From positions 49,170,557 through 49,234,556 of the forward strand of contig CM031604.1 in assembly GCA_018398815.1 (NCBI GenBank): a stretch of 64,000 nucleotides of DNA, written 5' to 3'. This stretch comes from Conus ventricosus (lineage: Eukaryota > Mollusca > Gastropoda > Neogastropoda > Conidae). Positions 33,662 through 44,605 of this stretch are shown one piece after another (positions within the stretch are counted from its first letter, which is position 1; each line of letters opens with the position of its first letter). Position numbers and translations under genes: made by a program. The notes beneath the pieces were generated by a model that saw nothing but the letters and a program-made list of their open reading frames with translations, searched no databases and was not told the DNA's origin.

Positions 33662-34050
33662 GGCACCGGAACAACATAACGTACATAAACAATCGGAATT
33701 CTAATATCGTTTTGTTTCATATATTCATACATACACACCGTCATAAATATTCTCATAATTGCAAATATTATGGTAATCTATACGATTTGCACATGCGTGC
33801 ATGCGTATGCGTATGTGAATATATGCACGTACATGTGTTAGTCAACGTTATGTGTCATCTGTGAAGTGTGTGTCCGGTTTGCGTATACATATATATATAT
33901 CTATATGCGAATGTATTGATATTTTGTTTTCTTTTTCTTTTCCTTTTTTCAAGTTAGTTGCATTTCCCTTATTTTGAAGTGATCCCACCTCCATGACATG
34001 GGCATATGGCCTAGTTCATTAAATGTCTGAGTTCTGAGTTCTGAGTTCTC

Positions 34051-34435
34051 TCTCCTTCCGTCACTTTCTCCCTTCGTGTTAAGCAGACCCTTGTCTCAGC
34101 TTTCATGGAGTTTTCCCAGCAAGATTTAGACGGGGAATGAGACATATACGTGACAAGTTAAAGTCCACGGAGGCTTAAAAAGCCAGGAAACGAAGCCCAT
34201 GCACTGACAGTTTCACATTTATCTCTTTTCCTGTCTCGTCCTGTCCCTCATCCTCTCTCTTTCTCTGTCTCCTGTCCTCCCCCTTCCTCCGTCCTCCACC
34301 CTCCCTCCCTTTCCCCTCCCTCCTCTTCAATGCCTTCCCGCATTGTTTTAAGACGCGTGAGCGAAGGCGCTTGCATGTTTACTTTTTTTTTTGTTTTTGT
34401 TTTTTTGTTGTCCAGAGGTGTTTTGCCTGACGGCG
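34051..34435. other. Intron 1 spacer
   Basis: Pyrimidine-rich between 34,215 and 34,330 and T-rich near 34,380-34,410. No gene or known repeat. Confidence 0.45.
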
Positions 34436-36630
34436 ACAGGTGGACATTTTAGACAGGTGTTTGTGTTAGGCATGGCATGAGATAGGTGTTTGTGTGGCAT
34501 GGCATGAGATAGGTGTTTGTGTTAGGCATGGCATGAGATAGGTGTTTGTGTTAGGCATGGCATGAGATAGGTGTTTGTGTTGGGCATGAGATTGGTGTTT
34601 GTGGTTGGGCAAGGCATGATATGTGATTGTGTTAATGTTGGGCATGTGTTAATGTTGGGCATGAGATTGGTGTTTGTGTTGGGCATGGCATGAGATAGGT
34701 GTTTGTGTTGGGCATGAGATTGGTGTTTGTGTTGGGCATGGCATGAGATAGGTGATTGTGTTGGACATGAGATAGGTGTTTGTGTTGGGCATGGCATGAG
34801 ATAGGTGATTGTGTTGGGCATGAGAATAGGTGATTGTGTTGGCATGAGATAGGTGATTGTGTTGGGCATGGCATGAGATAGTGTTTGTGTTGGGCATGAG
34901 ATAGTGATTGTGTTGGGCATGGCATGAGATAGGTGATTGTGTTGGCATGGCATGAGATAGGTGTTTGTGTTTGGGCATGAGATAGGTGTTTGTGTTGGCA
35001 TGGCATGAGATAGGTGATTGTGTGGGCATGGCATGAGATAGGTGATTGTGTTGGGCATGGCATGAGATAGGTGTTTGTGTTGGGCATGGCATGAGATAGG
35101 TGTTTGTGTTGGACATGGCATGAGATAGGTGTTGTGTTGGGCATGAGATAGGTGATTGTGTTGGGCATGAGATAGGTGATTGTGTTGGCATGAGATAGGT
35201 GATTGTGTTTGGGCATGAGATAGGTGATTGTGTTGGGCATGAGATAGTGTTTGTGTTGGGCATGGCATGAGATTGGTGTTTGTGTTGGCATGGCATGAAT
35301 AGGTGTTTGTGTTGGGCATGGCATGAGATTGGTGTTTGTTGGGCATGGCATGAAATTGGTGTTTGTTGTTGGGCATGAGATAGGTGTTTGTGTTGGGCAT
35401 GAGATAGGTGATTGTGTTGGGCATGAGATAGGTGATTGTGTTGGGCATGGCATGAGATAGGTGTTTGTGTTGGGCATGAGATTGGTGTTTGTGTTGGGCA
35501 TGAGTAGGTGATTGTGTTGGGCATGAGATAGGTGTTTGTGTGGGCATGAGATAGGTGATTGTGTTGGGCAGAGATAGGTGTTTGTGTTGGGCAGGCATGA
35601 GATAGGTGTTGTGTTGGCATGAGATTGGTGTTTGTGTTGGGCATGAGATAGGTGATTGTGTTGGGCATGAGATAGGTGATTGTGTTGGGCATGAGATAGG
35701 TGATTGTGTTGGGGCATGAGATAGGTGATTGTGTTTAAGTATGAGATAGGTGTTTTGTGTTGGGCATGAAGATTTGTGTTGGGCATGAGATAGGTGATTG
35801 TGTTAAGTATGAGATAGGTGTTGTGTTAAGCATGAGATAGATGATTGTGTTGGGCATGAGATAGGTGATTGTGTTGGGCATGAAGATAGGTGATTGTGTT
35901 GGGCATGAGATAGCTGATTGTGTTAAGTATGAGATAGGTGTTTGTGTTAAGCATGAGGTAGGTGTTTGTGTTGGACATGAGATAGGTGATTGTGTTGGGC
36001 ATGAGATAGTGTGATTGTGTTGGGCATGAGATAGGTGATTGTGTTAAGTATGAGATAGGTGTTTGTGTTAAGCATGAGATAGGTGTTTGTGTTGGACATG
36101 AGATAGGTGATTGTGTTGGGCATGAGATAGGTGATTGTGTTAAGTATGAGATAGGTGTTTGTGTTAAGCATGAGATAGGTGATTGTGTTGGGCATGAGAT
36201 AGATATTTGTGTTGGGCATGAGATAGTGTGATTGTGTTGGGCATGAGATAGGTGATTGTGTTGGGCATGAGATAGGTGTTTTGTGTTGGGCATGAGATAG
36301 GTGATTGTGTTGGGCATGAGATAGGTGATTGTGTTGGGCATGGCATGAGATAGGTGTTTGTGTTGGGCATGGCATGAGATAGGTGAATTGTGTTGGGCAT
36401 GAGGATAGGTGATTGTGTTGGGCAAGAGATAGGTGTTGTGTTGGCATGGCATGAGATAGGTGATTGTGTTGGCATGAGATAGGTGATTGTGTTGGGCATG
36501 AAGTAGGTGATTGTGTTGGGCATGAGATAGGTGATTGTGTTGGGCAATGAGATAGGTGATTGTGTTGGGCATGATGTAGTGTTTGTGTTGGGCATGAGAT
36601 AGGTGATTGTTGTTGGGCATGGTCATTCAC
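34436..36630. repeat. 24/29-bp satellite in intron 1
   Basis: About 85 copies of a 24-bp unit built from GGCATGAGATAGGTG and ATTGTGTT or TTTGTGTT. A second size class of 29 bp carries an extra ATGGC (GGGCATGGCATGAGA). Right-hand units often read GTTAAGTATGAG or GTTAAGCATGAG instead of GTTGGGCATGAG. Units of 23 and 25 bp are common. Long minus-strand frames with an 8-residue period (for example SCPTQSPI) are translations of this unit and switch frame at every odd-sized copy. Confidence 0.92.
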
Positions 36631-37600
36631 TAAACACGAAGCAAAAAGAATCGGCGTTACATGATAGTCGTCTTTGTCGTTTCGTCATCGTCGTCGTCGT
36701 CGTAGTAGAAGTAGTAGTAGCAGCAGCAGCAGTATAGTAACAGTAGTAGTAGCTGTTGTTGGTGTTGCAGCAATGGCAGCAAACAGCAGCAGCAACCACA
36801 TTAGCAGCAGTGTTATGATTAGTTGCCACCATCATTATTATATCAGTCCTAGTGTTCTTGTTGTTGTTGTTGGAATTGTTGTTGTGTGCATGTGTGGGTG
36901 CTTTGTTATTGGAAGAGATGCTTCTGTTGATGTAATTGCTGCAGCTATTTGCATCCGTCTTCCGCCTCAGCCTACTCACTTTCAGCCTTGTATTCGTTCT
37001 CATTCTTATCCTTCTCCTTCTTCTTACCCTCATCTTCTCCTCACGTAATCTCACCTTCAACCCGCTCTTCACTTCCATCCTTACATAATGTTATTTCTCC
37101 TCATTCTCGTCCTCAAACTTCTCTTCACCTCATCATGCTCATCTCGCCTTCTCACCCTCAACCATCTCTCATCCTTCTTATCTTTCTCCTTACTCTCCTC
37201 TTCATCCTCATCTTCCTTCACATCCTTCTAGTCTCCAATCGTGCCTTCACTCTCAGTCTTGTGATCCTTCTCCTCACCCTCATTTTCGTTCTCATCCTCG
37301 TCGCCATATCTTTCTCATCCTCAACCTTGTCCTCACTCTAATTCTGATTCTTGGGACCCATGTCTTCACCCTCATCCCTGTCCTCACCTTCTTCGTAAAC
37401 CTCATTTCCGTTCTTCTGATTGTCTCGCTCTTCTGATCCTGAACGTTGTCCTCACTCGCATTCTTCTTATCCTGCAGCTAATCCTCGTCTTTATTTATCT
37501 TTCCTACTCACCTCATCCCCGTCAACATCCTCACCCTTCTCACCGTAATCCTCATCCCCCACCATCATCGTTCTTTATCGCCCTCGTTTTTTTCCTCACC
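36631..37600. repeat. Trinucleotide and CTCAT-rich low-complexity sequence
   Basis: GTC/GTA/GCA triplet runs at 36,680-36,800 and GTT runs near 36,858-36,890, then about 600 bp of degenerate CCTCA/TCTTC pyrimidine sequence. The latter looks like an old, diverged relative of the 31-bp array that follows. Confidence 0.6.
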
Positions 37601-38349
37601 AGCAGTTTTGTCTTCATCGTTCTCCTCACCTGCATCCTTTTTTCTTCATCGTTCTCCTCACCTGCATCCTTTGTCTTCATCATTCTCCTCACCTGCATCC
37701 TTTGTCTTCATCGTTCTCTTCACCTGCATCCTTTGTCTTCATGTTTCTCTTCACCTGCATCCTTTGTCTTCATCGTTCTCCTCACCTGCATTCTCTGTCT
37801 TCATCGTTCTCCTCACCTGCATTCTCTGTCTTCATCGTTCTCCTCATCTGCATCCTTTGTCTTCATCGTTCTCCTCACCTGCATTCTCTGTCTTCATCGT
37901 TCTCCTCATCTGCATCCTTTGTCTTCATGTTTCTCCTCACCTGCATTCTCTGTCTTCATCGTTCTCCTCACCTGCATTCTCTGTCTTCATCGTTCTCCTC
38001 ATCTGCATCCTTTGTCTTCATGTTTCTCCTCACCTGCATTCTCTGTCTTCATCGTTCTCCTCACCTGCATTCTCTGTCTTCATCGTTCTCCTCATCTGCA
38101 TCCTTTGTCTTCATCGTTCTCCTCACCTGTATTCTCTGTCTTCATCGTTCTCCTCATCTGCATCCTTTGTCTTCATGTTTCTCCTCACCTGCATTCTCTG
38201 TCTTCATCGTTCTCCTCACCTGCATCCTTTGTCTTCATCGTTCTCCTCACCTGCATCCTTTGTCTTCATCGTTCTCCTCACCTGCATCCTTTGTCTTCAT
38301 CGTTCTCCTCACCTGCATCTTTTGTCTTCATCGTTCTCTTCACCTGCAG
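37601..38349. repeat. 31-bp pyrimidine-rich array abutting exon 2
   Basis: About 24 copies of a 31-bp unit: TCATCGTTCTCCTCACCTGC followed by ATCCTTTGTCT or ATTCTCTGTCT. Unit variants alternate in small blocks (CTTTGTC/TCTCTGTC, CACC/CATC, TCGTT/TGTTT). The final unit ends CACCTGCAG at 38,349, only 23 bases before the real acceptor. Long plus-strand frames through it (period 31 residues over three frames) are not protein; one merely runs into exon 2. Confidence 0.9.
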
Positions 38350-38372
38350 CCTCCATTGCTTCCTCCCTGCAG

Positions 38373-38710
38373 GTGCTGTGCGGGCTGGCGGTGCTGGTGG
38401 CCGTGCTGATGGCCGTGCCCTCCGTCATCCTCTTCGGCATCACCCGCTTCAGCACCCCCCACCCGGACATCCGCGGCTACGACTGCTCGGTGTCCGACAC
38501 CTACCGCAAGACGGCCTTCAGCTACGCCTACTACCTCTGCCTGGCCGTGGCCTTCGTGGTCACGCTGGTCATCCTTACCGCGCTCTACGTGCGCATCTGG
38601 CTGGAGCTGCGCCAGCGCCGCCGCATGGTCATCGGCGACCAGCTCGCCAAGCCCAAGGACCCCTCCGCTGAGGAGGGTGCCGGCGGTCAGGCGAAAAAGT
38701 TCCGCACGAG
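38373..38710 (+). CDS. Class A GPCR, coding exon 2 (TM4 to ICL3)
   Basis: Begins phase 0 after CTCCCTGCAG and ends ACG AG|GTAGGT, phase 2. It encodes TM4 (CGLAVLVAVLMAVPSVILFG), extracellular loop 2 with the conserved cysteine (GYDCSVSD), TM5 (YLCLAVAFVVTLVILTALYV) and the basic start of intracellular loop 3 (RIWLELRQRRR). TM4 lacks the usual tryptophan and TM5 lacks the usual proline, so this receptor departs from the class A consensus in both. The exon is strongly GC-rich and has no frame breaks, in contrast to its surroundings. Confidence 0.92.
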
Positions 38711-39352
38711 GTAGGTTCCGTGGTTTTCTTTCTTTTTTTTTCTTTTTTTTGAAAGGGGGAAGATGGACGGGAGTGATGTGGGTTGGGTGAAGGTAGGGAG
38801 GGGAGTTAAGCGTAGGGCCAGGATGGAGTGGATTGGGTTCTATTTCTAACGGTGCGCAAGATTTCTCTGCTTCTTGCGTTTGTTGACGTTTTCCTGACTC
38901 CTATTATCTCACTGATCGTCACCACTATCATCGTAATCACCAACATCATCATGATTATCATGATCATCATCATCATCTCCTTCTTCTTTTTCTTCTTTTT
39001 CTTCTTCTTCTTCTTCTTCTTCTTCTTCTTCTTCTTCTTCTCCTCCTCCTCCTCCTACTCCTCCACCTCCTCCTCCTCCTCTTTTACTTTTCCCTGCTCT
39101 CTCTCTCCCCTCTCCCCCCCCCCCCCCCCCCCCCAACCCACCCACCCACCCACTTTACTCTCTCACTGGCACAGGAACGTAATGAGAACAATAAACATGA
39201 CGCGAAGATGTTTACAGCCGACGTAGGCTGTATGTTCTTTGGCTTATTAACAAAGAGGATTCGGTACATAGACGAACCTGAGCTGGAAAAATGGTCGCTT
39301 TTCCTCTCGATCTGTTCCAAGTAAATCGGAAGGCTGCAAACGCGCGCGCGCA

Positions 39353-39418
<66 letters not shown>

Positions 39419-39852
39419 GTAAAATAATTGTCCAAGAATGTTCACTTAACTTTTTTTAACGGAGCTTTAAGGTACAATATAAAGCGTAGGCGCTAGGCCT
39501 GCATACGGTGATTATAACCCGATCACAAAACAAAACAACAACAACAACAACAAAAAGAAAACGAGTAAATCAAAGCAAAGAGGAAAACGTCGAACGAAAT
39601 GTGTTTATCCCAGACCAGTTATGTGTGAGACACTGTTAATTTATGGAAGACGGTGTTTGTCCGTACAAAATGGTACCGACAAATTCGACAGAAGCTCGTT
39701 TTTATTCATTGTTTTAACGGTCGCTTGAGATGGTAGTTCCAGTGAATATTTTGATCGAAAATTTACACCATTTTGGGTCGTTGGCGCCTAATTCAATTAA
39801 CCAACTCAGATTACAAGTAACCAAAATGTTTCCAAGAAATTCAGCGCACGAG

Positions 39853-39888
<36 letters not shown>

Positions 39889-39911
39889 GAGAGAGGAGAG
39901 AGAGAGAGAGC

Positions 39912-40600
39912 ATGCTCAGATTGTGACAGTTTTGGGTTCATTTAGCAAAAGCTTACATGTAATACAGTGAACATCCCAATAAAGACCTTACTGCTTTTCT
40001 TTACTGTTTTTTTTTTAAAGAAAAATGTTCCTTTTTCTTTGTTACAAAAGGAGTATAGTATGAATCAAAAGAAATACGTACAGTAATCAGACGAAAGTAA
40101 GAAATAATGAACACTGGAGTCAGAAATCTTGGAGACAACGAGTTGTGGAGACAAAACAAACAGACAAACGAGTAAGAAGGTGACGGAGGGAGAGGAGAAC
40201 AAAAGCGTTAGGGAGACAGACAGGCAGGCAGATTGACAGACCGACTGCGGGAGACACAGAGGAGTAGGTTTACACTTTCATTCATCCATGTTTGTTCAAA
40301 CGTGGGTTGCAATGCATAATCTATTACAGTACACTACGACACTAGTCAGGCCTACATTGGGGTAACATTTGATACGCCGGCAAAAAAAAAATAGTGCAAT
40401 ATACATGATTTTAGACTTCATTTATGTCACCAAAGTAAGCTTTACATGGAAAACATTTTGAAACAAAAACAAGGCACTAAATTTTTAGAGAGCGATGTAC
40501 TCTTCGATCTTGTGTTGACATTTCAATGAACAATGAAAACGTGCAGAATGGAAATATTTCTGTCTGGCCAGTAACACCTTGAAATAGAGGATGGGATCGT
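39912..40600. other. Intron 2 spacer
   Basis: AT-rich sequence between the GA tract and the LINE relic. No gene or recognisable repeat. Confidence 0.4.
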
Positions 40601-43090
40601 TGTGTATATATTTTTATCTTATCCAAGTGTAAATGATTGTTCAATAAAGTGCACAATTAATGAAGTACATTAAGTCATTTCTCCTTTACCGAATCTATCA
40701 GCGTTTGCCAGAAACGTTGAATTGTTGCCCACTGCCCAAATACATGTATAAGACCACTTTTTGACATGTGACAGAAACTGCAACAGTTAGTGCCAATCGG
40801 AACGATCGCTTTCATCACAACATGAGGCCCCAGGCATTAGCGAATCACTCTTAAATGACACGATTTCATGTTGAGGTTGGACATGTGGTTAAGATATGTT
40901 TAAAAACAAAAAAAAAATTTAAAGCTTTTCTATTCATTTTCGACGTTTGATTTCTCATTTCATTTTGTCCTGCATTTTGGACCAATATTGTTATCTGCAA
41001 GCATGTAATAATATAGCTGGACCCCATACACTTATTGTTTTTAACACACGTGCACATTCAAACGTTATAATATCGTTACAAAGATATCTTTGTTTTTTTA
41101 CATAGACAGTTTTTGCCGCTCTTTAACCGGATAAAGTGCATTATGTTTGTTGAAATCGTTCATATGAACTGATTTTTCTGTTTTTGTTAACAAAATGAGC
41201 AAGATGGTATAGATCTTTACATATCCGACTTTTACCTGTGTCAACTTTATTCCCAGTGTGTATTCTTTATTACAAAACAACGGCTCTGCGTCGATTTCAC
41301 CAGTATTTTGCAGTCAGCTTTGTAGAAAGATGCGTTTAATGCGTAAGTCCAAAACATATTTCTCAAAGAGAGTTGAGACAATTTCTGGTTCATATTTTTG
41401 AATATCATTCAGCTGAGGTATATTTAGATGTTGCAGTGCTTTTTCATTGATGATATTTTTAAATTGTATGCATCCAAGTCAGTTCTAATGAAAAAGGTAA
41501 ATCCTAAACCACCATTTCGAACACGTTTGTGTGCAGTTTTTTTCTATCTTGTTTTGTTTCTTGTTTCATACGAATTCGTAACTGTAACTTTGTGCAAAGT
41601 CTTTTAACAAGAATGTCTAGTGGAATAGGTAGCAAGATACAGACATGCATTAATTTTTATTTAATAAGCTATTGTATAGTCTCCACACTACTTAGAAAAG
41701 TTACTTGTCTTCGAAACCAAATTCTGTACAAAATGCTTACATTAGCGGACATGAGCTCATGAGAAGTTTATATTTGAACGGTTTAGAAATCGTTTGTGAA
41801 CCAAGTTTCTAGAATTATTAAACTTCGATGGATTCCATTCGATAGAGGTATGGTCCATATAGCGAACTGTAGAGTTTTTTCTGATTTTGAAACAGATTAT
41901 GCATTTTTTCCATAATGGATCTACAGCCAAATGTGTGCCCAGTGCTTATACGTCTCGAATGATTTCTTGTCGCATGCCTAAAGAAATTGAGTGTCATCGG
42001 CATGTTGAGATTGTTTCTGTTCAACGTTATCAATAGTTATACAAAGAATATCTTTATTTTGCAAATCGTTGTTGCTAGTATTTCTACACATGAATAAATA
42101 TAGTATAGTACTAGCGGATCGCCTTAGCTTCAACTTCGTTCAACCTTAAACCATACCAGTCGGATACTTGACCGATAACAAGGACACGCGATGTAATGAA
42201 TTTTTACGACGTGATTTATACTTATTTACAGATCCTGTCTTGAAAACCAAACGCTTTCAAAAGCCTTGTCTGAACTAAATGAATCAAATTCTTTCTCTGA
42301 ATCAACTTTCATCACAACCCCAAGTAGACTGTGTTCTTCCAGATAGGCATTTTTGTTTGAAATGATCCTTATCTTGTCCCGTACATATCTGTTCTAAATG
42401 TTGTCTTGTCTTAATGATTAAGATGACTGGACAAACAAAAGTCCTTTTTCTCAAATTTGGTGGCGGTGCATGATGACCCGATTCTCTGTACAACATTCAA
42501 TAATGATATAGGTCTCCACTTTCTTACACAATCTTGAGGTGTATCTCGTTTGGCTATGCATGTAATTATTTCCCGCCTTGAACAACTAAAAGCTTCCACT
42601 TTCCAGACACAATAATGAATGCTCTGACTACGATGTTAACCCATTTTACTTCGAAAGCATATGAAAAGTTCGGCTTGTAGTGTCCACCTAGCTCATAATC
42701 TTAACAGTATCCCTTCCTTTCTCTTCTGTCGCATGGCTTTCAACTTTTCTCCCTTGGATTCTATAATGTGGACTCCATCTTTACTGTTTAATTTCTTTTC
42801 ATTCAGGTTATTGTGTATCTTGTTATGAGAGATATTCTTTTTCAGGCTTTTGTTTTTCTTCATAGTCATGTACAAGATAGTCTTGGACCAAATTTTCAGA
42901 AGTTAAGAAATGAATCATTAAGAACTGAAAGTGACAACAGGATGGTGTCTGCTTGCTACCCTTCAGTATGGGCTACATACATATTAATGCGTAACGCTTT
43001 TAATTTCTTTACCAGTTTCATCCAGCGAAACTCTGAATTTTCAAAAAGTATACACTTTAAAAAATTTGTGTTGAACTTTCACCTTAATCA
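40600..43090 (-). mobile_element. Decayed L1/Tx1-like LINE relic
   Basis: The minus strand preserves scattered RT fragments: IITCIAKRDTPQDCVRKWRP followed by ISLLNVV at about 42,480-42,590, a DKAFESV segment near 42,265-42,285 (the palm DxxKAFDSV position) and NGGLGF near 41,500. Order and spacing are right for a minus-strand element of the L1/Tx1 type. Stops and frameshifts are everywhere. The outer limits are guesses. Confidence 0.5.
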
Positions 43091-43920
43091 AAATTGAGGA
43101 ACAGTTAGCCCCCCCCCCCCCCCCCACTCCCCATCCCCACCCCACACCCCCACCCCAACGCAGTAGATTGGCACCGCAGTGAAATGGCAAAGTAGTTGCC
43201 ATTCCAGTGAAACGTCAAACGTAGATCGGCCAACGCGCAGTGAAACGTAAAAGAGCAGGAAGGCCAACGCAGTGAAACCTGGTAAACTGGACCAACCAGC
43301 AACTTCCAGTAATGGAATATGGCAACGTGAAGGATGCTTTGAAATGAAGTGTCTGGTTCTGCGTGAGCGACAGTGCTGGTCTTAGTCTTTTCAGCAATGT
43401 GTGCGTCATTTTCGGGAGAGGGTGGGACAACAAAAAAACCACAGACGGGGGAGGGGCGGGGCAGAGGAGAGAGAAACAGACAGACAGACAGACAGACAAT
43501 GCGTGTGTGTGTGTGGTGTGAGAGAGAGAGAGAGAGAGAGTGGAGGAGAGAGAGAGGAGGAGAGAGAGAGAGAGTGTGGAGAGAGAGAACTTAAAGCATT
43601 GCATTCGCACACAAACAAAAACCGTTAAAGAGGTATTTGCAGATACCGGTTCAAATCATTGCCCCTATCCCCATCCAACCCTTCCCCCTTTCTGTCCTAT
43701 CCTCCCTCCTCCTCCCTTGTCCTCCCCCCACCCCACCCCCCTTGGCCTCCTCTATCCAGACACCACTTCTGACCGCTGCCAAGCTGAATTTTTTGCCGAC
43801 TGTAATAGGTTTTTCAGCACGAGCAACTCGAATAACAACTACGTATTTATTCTGTTGAGTGGAGGGAAGTAGAATTGCTCTTTCAAATCGGAAACTGCTT
43901 GTCAAAATAGTTTTTTTTTA

Positions 43921-43954
<34 letters not shown>

Positions 43955-44491
43955 GGGGGAGAGAGATAAGGCGGGGGCGCTGACCTTAACAATAGAAACC
44001 AATCCCTTTAAAAACCACAGCTACATTTTTTTTCGGTGGGGGGGGGGGGGAGGGGGGGTACTTGGTATGTTTTGTCTGTATCTGTGTGTTGTTGCAGATG
44101 TGTATCAGTTAAACATCTTCTCTGGCGCATATGCGTGCATCCATTGCATTTGTATACTGACTCGTCGACCATTATCCTTTTCATTCCACCTGTGAAGATA
44201 CTCCGACACAGCAGCGAGCCCATTCCCGGCGTGTTTATTTCCCCTTTCTTTGAGTACTGACCGTGTGCTCCATACATCAATGACAGGCAGAACCGGACCG
44301 GCGTGTGGCCAGGCTTAGGTCACCGCCACGGTAGCAGGGCTGGGTTTCCTGATTGTCAGGGACAGGGGATGAGTTCGTGTGTGTCTGTCTGTGTCTCTGT
44401 CTGTCTATCTGTCTGTGTTTGTGTGTGTCTGTGTTTGTGTCTCTGTGTGTTCGTTTATCTGTTTGGGAGTGTTTTGTTTTAGCAATAGACA

Positions 44492-44492
<1 letters not shown>
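43091..44492. repeat. Low-complexity end of intron 2
   Basis: Poly-C (43,109-43,127), several imperfect GCAGTGAAA(C/T)G motifs (43,160-43,290), GA tract, poly-G of about 26 interrupted by A (43,926-43,965), a second G run at 44,036-44,050 and a CTGT-rich stretch (44,380-44,460). No gene recognised. Confidence 0.5.
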
Positions 44493-44559
<67 letters not shown>

Positions 44560-44605
44560 GACCTAGCTCTGACCTGTGCAGCACGCTCCCTGCCTGTGTC
44601 CCCAG

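Larger units (their letters stand above)
25540..34050 (+). mobile_element. APE-type LINE, interrupted by a CR1 insertion
   Basis: Two pieces of one element, 25,540-29,798 and 33,430 to about 34,050. ORF1-like start: ASDLTTRQHRAIQQHMQNGR and AYFHNG. Endonuclease 26,570-27,520: YNIEGLTC, then ICGDLNARTGG, then DYFILSR and SKHMPIELK. Reverse transcriptase 27,650-28,900: NNKAPGPDGLINEFY, NYRGISLLN, VKQGEICSPILFSFLIN, LLFADDVILLS. C-terminal domain to 29,798: NSYKYLGVIFSTGL, FCPFCKEV, SELHFLL. The second piece supplies a 3' end (GGGCATATGGCCTAGTTCAT, then TCTGAGT repeats at 34,027-34,048) matching the copy at 12.1 kb. Many frameshifts make it inactive. I leave the clade open (I/L2 superfamily range). 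Confidence 0.85.
24156..38372 (+). other. GPCR intron 1 (14.2 kb)
   Basis: Runs from GTCAGA at 24,156 to CCCTGCAG ending at 38,372. Its contents are listed separately: purine and pyrimidine tracts, a poly-C of about 40, an APE-type LINE with a nested CR1, a 24/29-bp array, trinucleotide and CTCAT-rich sequence and a 31-bp pyrimidine array. The intron sits in the second intracellular loop, after the DRY motif. Confidence 0.8.
38711..44605 (+). other. GPCR intron 2 (5.9 kb)
   Basis: GTAGGT donor at 38,711 and TGTGTCCCCAG acceptor ending at 44,605, in intracellular loop 3. Contents: (TTC)n/(TCC)n at 38,968-39,080, poly-C near 39,115-39,134, (GT)n at 39,352-39,417, (GA)n at 39,852-39,911, a decayed LINE at 40.6-43.1 kb, poly-C at 43,109, GA tract at 43,518-43,588, poly-G at 43,926-43,952 and (CA)n at 44,493-44,557, less than 50 bp from the exon 3 acceptor. 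Confidence 0.8.

Noticed and set aside
34522..36630. Minus-strand frames of 227-384 codons rich in MPNT/ISCPTQSP
   Set aside because: Translation of the 24-bp array; the three frames say the same thing shifted, which a real protein would not.
37608..38714. 368-codon plus-strand frame joining the 31-bp array to GPCR exon 2
   Set aside because: The array part is intronic: a good acceptor precedes exon 2 and exon 1 joins it in phase 0. The frame merely runs into the exon.
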